DNA from: Chloroflexota bacterium
GTDB taxonomy: Bacteria > Chloroflexota > Dehalococcoidia > DSTF01 > JACRBR01
NCBI GenBank assembly: GCA_021813085.1
Contig: JAKAMA010000212.1
Span: 1-5,064, forward strand
DNA: 5,064 bases
Reading direction: 5' to 3'
The translations under genes and the position numbers were made by a program. The notes under the pieces are model-generated. The model was not told where the DNA came from. It did not search any database and worked only from the letters and a program-made list of their open reading frames with translations. Shown piece after piece: positions 1-5,064 of this stretch (the first letter of the stretch is position 1; every line of letters begins with the position of its first letter).

Positions 1-819
1 GCTGCGGTCTTGCTGTTTCGCCCGCGCGAGCACTTCGAGCGCATTCGCATGTCGGCCCAGGTGCTCAAGATCGGCCTGCCGCTCTCCGTCGACGAGCTGA
101 CGGACATCTGCGTGCAGGTCGTCGCGCGCTGCGGCTTCCGCGAGGACGTCTACATCCGCCCGATCGCCTACAAGAGCGGCGCGGTCATCGGCCCGAAGAT
201 GCACGACGTCGAGGACGACTACCTGATGTTCGTGCTGCCGTTCGGCAACTACCTGGACGTTGAGGCCGGCATCCGTTGCCAGACCTCGTCGTGGCGCCGC
301 GTGCCGGACACGTCGATTCCCGCCCGCGCCAAGGTCACCGGCCTCTACGTCAACTCCGCGCTCGCCAAGACCGAGGCGATGGAGAACGGCTTCGACGAGG
401 CGATCATGCTCAACGACGACGGCCACGTCTCCGAGGGCTCCGGCGAGAACGTCGTCATCATCCGCCACGGCCGCCTGATCACGCCCGCCCGCAGCGACAA
501 CGTGCTCGAGGGCATCACCCTCGCATCGGTCGCGCGCCTCGCCGAAGACGAGCTCGGGCTCGAAGTGATCGAGCGGACGGTCGACCGCAGTGAGCTGTAC
601 GTCGCCGACGAGTGCTTCCTCACCGGTACGGCCGCGCACCTCTCGCCCGTGATCGAAGTCGACCGGCGGAAGGTGGGCTCCGGCGCCATCGGCCCCGTCA
701 CCAAGAAGCTGCAGGCGCTCTTCTTCGACGCCATCCGCGGCCGCAACCCCAAGTACGCTGACTGGGTGACGCCCGTGACGCCCGCCGCCGAGCCGGCGGC
801 GGCCAGGATGAAGGCCTGA
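1..819 (+). CDS. ilvE: Branched-chain amino acid aminotransferase, 5'-truncated by the window edge
   Basis: A PLP-dependent fold-type IV transaminase that moves the amino group between glutamate and the keto acids of leucine, isoleucine and valine, the last step of their synthesis; cytosolic. The frame is open from base 1. Alignment from memory with E. coli IlvE places the FRPREH segment near its residue 52, so about 46 N-terminal residues lie outside, and the in-frame TTG at base 10 is not the real start. The PLP lysine is the AAG at 331-333, in ARAKVTGLY, with the conserved Tyr five residues later. SEGSGEN holds the Glu that contacts the PLP pyridine nitrogen, 34 residues after the Lys as in E. 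coli. YIRP, LEGIT and FLTGTAA are further family motifs. The C-terminus carries an Ala/Pro-rich tail of about 15 residues. D-amino-acid transaminase or ADC lyase is less likely, given the length and the GPVTKKLQALFF ending typical of IlvE. The stop overlaps the next gene's ATG. Confidence 0.94.
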   Translation, partial: AAVLLFRPREHFERIRMSAQVLKIGLPLSVDELTDICVQVVARCGFREDVYIRPIAYKSGAVIGPKMHDVEDDYLMFVLPFGNYLDVEAGIRCQTSSWRRVPDTSIPARAKVTGLYVNSALAKTEAMENGFDEAIMLNDDGHVSEGSGENVVIIRHGRLITPARSDNVLEGITLASVARLAEDELGLEVIERTVDRSELYVADECFLTGTAAHLSPVIEVDRRKVGSGAIGPVTKKLQALFFDAIRGRNPKYADWVTPVTPAAEPAAARMKA

Positions 820-1712
820 TGGAGTTCCGGCCCCCGCGCACCGTGGGCACGCTGTTCGGCGGCGCCGTCGCCGCCTGGTGCTTCATCCTCACCGCCGCGC
901 TCGCCGTGCGCGGGGCGACGCAGCCCGTGGCGCTCGGCGTCATCCCCCTCTACATCGTCGCCTCGGTGTTCTTCAGCATCGGTGTGCTCTTTGCCTACTG
1001 GACGTACAGCCTCGGGACGATGCGCTACGTGCTCGACCGCAACATGCTCACGGTCACCTGGGGCGACATCCGCCAGCTCGTCCCGATGTCCCAGATCGAG
1101 CGGTTGGTGCCGGGCCGCGAGCTGCCGGCGCCGCACGTCGCTGGCGTCAGTTGGCTCGGCCATCACGTCGGCCGCGCCGAGGTCGAGGGCGGCATCGGCG
1201 ACACGCTGTTCTACTCGACGCACCGCTCGGCCGACGACCTGCTGTACGTCGTCACCGCCCACGGCGCGTACGCCCTCTCGGTCGAGGACGAGGTCGCCTT
1301 CGCGGAGGCTGTGCAGGCGCAGCAGCGCCTCGGCTCGCTCGTCGCCGTGCCGCAGGCGCCGGACCGGCTGTACCTGGCCGCGCAGCCGTTCTGGGAGGAC
1401 CGCACGGCGCAGGTACTGGCGTTCGCCGCCTTCGCGACGTTCTTCGCCATGTTCGCCTACATCTACCGGCAGTATCCCAACCTGCCGGCCAGCATCCCGC
1501 TCTCGTTCCCGCAGCTCAGCGGCGTCACGCGCATCGGCTCAAAGAGCGACCTGCTGAAGCTGCCCGCCGTCGGCATCGTGCTGCTGCTGGCCAACCTCGC
1601 GCTCGGCTTCGTCGCCCACTCGTGGGAGCGGATGGTCGGCTACGTCCTGCTCCTCGCCACGATCGGCGCCGAGGGCATCCTGCTCGCCGCCGCGATCATC
1701 GCGCTGCGGTAA
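819..1712 (+). CDS. Integral membrane protein with PH-like domain and DUF1648-like segment
   Basis: A 297-aa protein of unknown function. Two hydrophobic helices at about residues 9-30 and 39-64 are followed by a soluble block at about 67-190. That block resembles the bacterial PH-like domains of membrane proteins: MRYVLDRNMLTVTWG, then a late strand LLYVVTAHGAYALS and a helix of the type EDEVAFAEAVQAQ. A third helix lies at about 196-216, next to a segment (about 219-248: YPNLPASIPLSF, then RIGSKSDLLKLP) that recalls DUF1648, the short motif region found in SdpI-like proteins. Helices four and five are at about 249-267 and 272-296. There is no cleavable signal peptide. The ATG is chosen because it overlaps the ilvE stop as TGATG and has AAGG at 811-814, four bases upstream. 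Coupling to ilvE implies shared expression but not a shared pathway. Membrane location is well supported; the PH and DUF1648 assignments are by eye and moderate. Confidence 0.75.
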   Translation: MEFRPPRTVGTLFGGAVAAWCFILTAALAVRGATQPVALGVIPLYIVASVFFSIGVLFAYWTYSLGTMRYVLDRNMLTVTWGDIRQLVPMSQIERLVPGRELPAPHVAGVSWLGHHVGRAEVEGGIGDTLFYSTHRSADDLLYVVTAHGAYALSVEDEVAFAEAVQAQQRLGSLVAVPQAPDRLYLAAQPFWEDRTAQVLAFAAFATFFAMFAYIYRQYPNLPASIPLSFPQLSGVTRIGSKSDLLKLPAVGIVLLLANLALGFVAHSWERMVGYVLLLATIGAEGILLAAAIIALR

Positions 1713-1796
1713 CGCGGCCGGCGCTCGCGGCGCCGCATCCCCCGTCTGCGGCCATCTGCGTCATCCGCGGATCACGCGCTCTGCCTGCGTCGCGCG

Positions 1797-1802
1797 TATA
1801 AT
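1797..1802 (+). promoter_or_regulatory. Consensus -10 box for polA, placed for a leaderless transcript
   Basis: A perfect TATAAT sits in an otherwise GC-rich 96-base gap. Its last T is six bases before the polA GTG, so the usual +1 position, about seven bases downstream of the box, falls on the start codon or within a base of it. No TTGACA-like hexamer is visible at 16-19 bases upstream (candidates such as ACGCGC do not match), and there is no extended -10 TG. Recognition by the housekeeping sigma factor is an inference from the hexamer alone. Confidence 0.6.
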
Positions 1803-1808
1803 CGAACC

Positions 1809-4628
1809 GTGCCTGCCAACCCTCCCTCCTCGCCCCGCCTCGTGCTCGTCGACGGGCACAGCCTGATCTACCGCTCCTTCATGGTCTTCCAGGGGAGCAA
1901 GAACAGCGGCCCCATCGAGTTCATCGCAAAGCGCACGGGCGAGGTGACGACCGCCGTCTACGGGTTCACCAGCACCCTGCTCAGCGTCCTCGACCACCTC
2001 AAACCCAGCCACCTCGCCGTCGCCCTCGATGCCCCGGCGAAGACCTTCCGCCACGAGAAGGACGCCACGTACAAGGCGACCCGCGCGCCGATGCCCGACG
2101 ACCTGCGCCGCCAGGCCAGCCGCATCCGCGAAGTGCTCGAAGCCTTCCACATGCCCGTCTTCGAGGAGCCGGGCTTCGAGGCCGACGACGTGCTCGGCAC
2201 GCTGGCGAAGCAGGCGGAGGCGCAGGGGATCGAGACGTATGTCGCCACCCTCGACACCGACCTCCTTCAGCTCGTCGAGCCCGGCGTCAACGTGTTCATG
2301 TACCGCCCCTACATCAAGGCGGCGCCTGCCGTGACATACGACGAGGCTGGCGTACGGGAGCGCTATGGCCTCGCGCCGGTGCAAATCCCCGACTACAAGG
2401 GGCTCAAGGGCGACGCCTCCGACAACATCCCTGGCGTGCCGGGCATCGGCGAGAAGACCGCGACGAAGCTCCTCCAGCAGTTCGGCACGGTGGAGGCGAT
2501 CTACGAGCGCATCGATGAGGTGACGCCCGAGAGGGTGCGGGCCATCCTCAAGGAGCACGAGCAGGAGGCGCGCTTCAGCAAGGAGATGGCGACGATCCAC
2601 CGCGACGCGCCGACCACCCTTGACCTCGACGCTTGCCGGCTCCAGAACTTCGACCGCGAGCGCGTCGAGCAACTGTTCCACGAGCTCGAGTTCCGCACCC
2701 TGATCCCGCGCATCCCCGCGCAGCTCGGCGAGGCACAGCACGAGGCGAAGCAGACGGCCGTCGCCGCCGCGCGCCACTATCGCACCATCACCGGCACGGC
2801 CGCGCTTGCCGCGCTCGCCGCGGAGGCGCGCGCGGCCGGGCGCATCGCGTTGCACGTCGAGAACACCGACGCGAACGGCATGCGCGGCGTGCTCGTCGGC
2901 ATCGCGCTCGCGACGCGGCCAGGCGAGGCCGCGTACATCCCCATCGGCCACCAGCTCGCGCTAGGCGACGGCCAGCAGCTCGCGGAGGCCGCCGTGTTCG
3001 ACGCGCTGCGCCCGCTGCTCGAAGACGCCTCGCTGCCGAAGGTCACGCACAACGGCCATTACGACTTCCTCGTGCTCGCTAACCACGGCATCGCCCTGCG
3101 CGGCATGCGCTTCGACACGATGATCGCCGCCTATCTGCTCGGCGAGTCGAACATGTCGGTGCAGACGCTCGCCTTCGACCGCCTGAAGATGCAGATCCCG
3201 CCGCTGATCGACCTCATCGGCAAGGCCGGCAAGAACCAGATCACGATGTCCGCCGTGCCGCTCGAAGCCGCGCGCGACTACTGCTGCGCGCAGGCCGACG
3301 CGCAGCTCCAGGCCGCCGATGTGCTCGCCACCGAGCTCAGGCAGCGCAACCTCTGGCCGCTGTTCGACGACGTCGAGATGCCGCTGATGGCGGTGCTCGG
3401 CCGCATGGAGCTGACCGGCGTCGCGATCGACCCGGCGATCCTCGTCGCCATGTCGCGTGAGATGCAGCAGGAGCTGGAGGCGATCGAGCGCGAGATCTAC
3501 GCGTCGGTGGGGCACGAGTTCAACATCGGCTCGCCGCAGCAGCTCTCGCACGTGCTGTTCGAGGAGATCGGCCTGCCGAAGACGCGCAAGACCACGCTCG
3601 GCTACACTACGGACGCGGTGGCCATGGAGCAGCTTCGTGGCCTGCACGACGTGGTCGGCCTCATCCTGCGGCACCGCGCCATTGCGAAGCTCAAGGGCAC
3701 CTACGTCGATGCGCTGCCGGCGCTCGTCAACCCCGCCACGCGCCGCATCCACACGACGTTCAACCAGACGACGGCGGCGACCGGCCGCCTGTCGTCAAAC
3801 GACCCGAACCTCCAGAACATCCCCGTGCGCACCGGTTACGGCAACGCCATCCGGCGCGCCTTCGTCGCGCGCGACATCGGCGCCGACCCGATGCTGCTCG
3901 CCGCCGACTACTCACAGGTCGAGCTGCGCATCATGGCGCACCTGAGCCAGGACCCCGCCCTGATCGAGGCGTTCCGCAGCGACACCGACATCCATGCCGC
4001 CACGGCGTCGAGCGTCTTCGGCGTCTCGCTCGACGAGGTCACGCCGGAGCAGCGGCGCCGCGCCAAGGTGTTCAACTTCGGCGTCCTCTACGGTCTCAGC
4101 GAGTACGGCCTCTCGACGAAGGAGCGTATCCCTCGCGAGGAGGCGGCGGAGTTCATCCGCCGCTACTTCGAGCGCTACGAGCGGGTGCGCGCCTGGCGCG
4201 ACGGCGCCATCGAGAGCTGCCGCCGCCTCGGCTACGCGGAGACGATGATGGGCCGGCGGCGCTACATCCCGGAGATCAACTCATCCAACTTTCAGGTGCG
4301 CTCATCGGGCGAGCGCATGGCGATCAACATGCCCGTGCAGGGCACCGCCAGCGACATCATCAAGGTCGCGATGAACAAGATCGACGCCGAGATCGCGGAG
4401 CGCGCGCTCGAAAGCCGCATGGTGCTGCAGGTACACGACGAGCTGATCTTCGAGGGACCGCGCGGCGAGCTCGACGTGGTGCGTGAGCTGTGCCTGCGCG
4501 TCATGCCGCGATCCCTCGATCTCGTCGTGCCGCTGGTGATCGACGTCAAGACGGGCAAGAACTGGGGCGAGCTCGAAGTCGCCCGCGGCCCGCTCGCGGA
4601 GGAGGAAGTGCTGGCGTTCGCGGAGTGA
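1809..4628 (+). CDS. polA: DNA polymerase I, with 5'-nuclease and polymerase active and proofreading site degenerate
   Basis: A 939-aa family A polymerase (E. coli 928 aa) that removes RNA primers and fills gaps in lagging-strand synthesis and excision repair. The 5'-nuclease domain (about 10-300) keeps its acidic ligands: D15 in LVDGHS, D74, E124/D126/D127 in FEADD, D149/D151, and D202/D205 in KGDASDN, then the helix-hairpin-helix GVPGIGEKTATKLL. The 3'-5' exonuclease fold (about 320-510) is present, but two ligands are changed: E. coli D355 is H349 and D501 is Q495, while E351, D419 and Y491 remain. The polymerase domain (about 520-939) has TGRLSSNDPNLQNIP, motif A DYSQVELR (D700, E705), motif B RRRAKVFNFGVLYG (K753, F757, Y761) and motif C QVHDE (D877). 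GTG 1809 is the first standard start after the upstream in-frame TAA, and it leaves the usual short leader before the first strand. The next GTG, at 1839, would cut into that strand. No Shine-Dalgarno is visible. Confidence 0.98.
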   Translation: MPANPPSSPRLVLVDGHSLIYRSFMVFQGSKNSGPIEFIAKRTGEVTTAVYGFTSTLLSVLDHLKPSHLAVALDAPAKTFRHEKDATYKATRAPMPDDLRRQASRIREVLEAFHMPVFEEPGFEADDVLGTLAKQAEAQGIETYVATLDTDLLQLVEPGVNVFMYRPYIKAAPAVTYDEAGVRERYGLAPVQIPDYKGLKGDASDNIPGVPGIGEKTATKLLQQFGTVEAIYERIDEVTPERVRAILKEHEQEARFSKEMATIHRDAPTTLDLDACRLQNFDRERVEQLFHELEFRTLIPRIPAQLGEAQHEAKQTAVAAARHYRTITGTAALAALAAEARAAGRIALHVENTDANGMRGVLVGIALATRPGEAAYIPIGHQLALGDGQQLAEAAVFDALRPLLEDASLPKVTHNGHYDFLVLANHGIALRGMRFDTMIAAYLLGESNMSVQTLAFDRLKMQIPPLIDLIGKAGKNQITMSAVPLEAARDYCCAQADAQLQAADVLATELRQRNLWPLFDDVEMPLMAVLGRMELTGVAIDPAILVAMSREMQQELEAIEREIYASVGHEFNIGSPQQLSHVLFEEIGLPKTRKTTLGYTTDAVAMEQLRGLHDVVGLILRHRAIAKLKGTYVDALPALVNPATRRIHTTFNQTTAATGRLSSNDPNLQNIPVRTGYGNAIRRAFVARDIGADPMLLAADYSQVELRIMAHLSQDPALIEAFRSDTDIHAATASSVFGVSLDEVTPEQRRRAKVFNFGVLYGLSEYGLSTKERIPREEAAEFIRRYFERYERVRAWRDGAIESCRRLGYAETMMGRRRYIPEINSSNFQVRSSGERMAINMPVQGTASDIIKVAMNKIDAEIAERALESRMVLQVHDELIFEGPRGELDVVRELCLRVMPRSLDLVVPLVIDVKTGKNWGELEVARGPLAEEEVLAFAE

Positions 4629-4663
4629 GGCGTACGGTCGCGTGTTGTGCCAGCGGCGGCCCG

Positions 4664-5064
4664 TCATGAAGGGAAATTACGCTGGACGACTTGGTCGAAG
4701 AAGTGCCGCACGATATCTTCGACTCTGAGACGTTGGACCAGGCCTCCGCCGGTTCGGACCAAGAATTGTTCGTCGGCGGCGTTCCAGGCGACCTCGCGGA
4801 TGTCGGGTAGATTTGTGCGCGTGATGTTGTCGAGTCGCTCATAGAAGAACGGACTCACCTCTGTCGCCACATGGAGCGTTACGCGATCGCGGGGCAGGAG
4901 CTGCGCTGACATCGCCGCGCTCGGGAACCCGAAGAAGAATAGGTAGCGCGCAGCCTTGTCCGCCGACTTGAAATCCACCCGAAAGAACCACGTCCGCTTC
5001 GTGAGCTTCCCGTCTCGGAGGCTAAGATACTTCTCGAACTCAAGATTGCCAAAGTCCTCGAAGT
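4664..5064 (-). CDS. Hypothetical protein, C-terminal 132 residues; 5' end beyond window
   Basis: An open frame on the minus strand ends in TGA at 4664-4666 and stays open to the right edge, so the true start is off the window. The GTG at 4976-4978 is internal, since 28 more in-frame codons precede it. I do not recognise the family. The fragment is rich in aromatic residues (TKRTWFFRVDF, RYLFFFGFP, SPFFYERLD, RHFFDQVV) mixed with charged residues. A hydrophobic stretch at about fragment residues 40-56 is interrupted by Pro and Gly and could be a buried strand and helix or, less likely, a membrane segment. The alternation looks like a mixed alpha/beta soluble domain. GC is about 59% by hand count, roughly ten points below polA, with more A/T third positions. 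It converges on polA, with stops 35 bases apart. The steady amino-acid mix and absence of stops favour a real gene. Confidence 0.7.
   Translation of the reverse strand, partial: FEDFGNLEFEKYLSLRDGKLTKRTWFFRVDFKSADKAARYLFFFGFPSAAMSAQLLPRDRVTLHVATEVSPFFYERLDNITRTNLPDIREVAWNAADEQFLVRTGGGLVQRLRVEDIVRHFFDQVVQRNFPS

Noticed and set aside
345..1262. 305-codon minus-strand open frame over ilvE and the membrane protein gene
   Set aside because: It spans two well-supported plus-strand genes and shows the Ala/Arg/Ser-rich bias of GC-rich antisense frames.
1719..1735. Inverted repeat CGGCGC/GCGCCG with a five-base loop just after the membrane-protein stop, as a possible terminator
   Set aside because: The stem is only six base pairs in very GC-rich sequence where such repeats arise by chance, and it is followed by GCATCC rather than a T-run.
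1710..1811. Membrane protein and polA share a reading frame with only one TAA between them, suggesting a read-through fusion
   Set aside because: The 32 intervening codons have no protein-like character, a promoter box lies in the gap, and no read-through signal is visible. One in three neighbouring gene pairs share a frame by chance.
1761..2951. 396-codon open frame on the minus strand across the gap and the polA 5' region
   Set aside because: It is the antisense shadow of a high-GC gene. Its product is a low-complexity mix rich in Arg, Asp, Glu, His, Val and Leu with no motif, while the plus strand encodes clear PolA domains.
2961..3752. 263-codon minus-strand open frame inside polA
   Set aside because: It is antisense to the conserved exonuclease and polymerase domains, and its His/Arg/Glu-rich translation mirrors the codon bias of polA.
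4629..4663. Possible bidirectional terminator between the convergent stops
   Set aside because: The 35 bases hold only the short palindrome CGTACG and no stable stem or T/A tract, so nothing supports a terminator call.
4647..4844. Short plus-strand open frame of 65 codons after polA
   Set aside because: It overlaps the longer minus-strand frame that runs to the edge, has no ribosome binding site, and its product resembles no protein I know.

Overview
The window is about 68-70% GC over most of its length and is densely coded, as in a high-GC free-living bacterium. I see no mobile element, CRISPR array, rRNA or tRNA. The aminotransferase and DNA polymerase sequences look to me most like those of Chloroflexota (Dehalococcoidia or Thermomicrobia relatives), but that is an impression from recall and not a search result.

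Layout. Bases 1-819 (+) are the 3' part of ilvE, a branched-chain aminotransferase whose first 46 or so residues lie off the window. Bases 819-1712 (+) encode a five-helix membrane protein with a PH-like cytosolic domain and a DUF1648-like segment. It overlaps ilvE by one base (TGATG), so the two are probably co-transcribed and translationally coupled. Bases 1713-1808 are a short gap that ends in a perfect TATAAT box. Bases 1809-4628 (+) are a full-length polA (DNA polymerase I, 939 aa) starting at GTG. Bases 4664-5064 (-) are the 3' part of an unrecognised protein gene that converges on polA and runs off the right edge. It is clearly less GC-rich (about 59% by hand count).

How the parts relate. 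The ilvE-membrane protein pair looks like one transcription unit and polA a second one with its own promoter. The polA -10 box ends only six bases before the GTG, no Shine-Dalgarno sequence is visible, and no other ATG/GTG/TTG lies in frame back to the previous gene's stop. The polA mRNA is therefore probably leaderless. PolA keeps all the expected 5'-nuclease and polymerase residues but has lost two of the four metal ligands of the 3'-5' proofreading site. It should act as a flap-removing, gap-filling polymerase without proofreading.

I found no convincing new biological system. The points most worth a second look are the leaderless polA arrangement, the eroded proofreading site, and the unidentified composition-shifted gene at the right edge.
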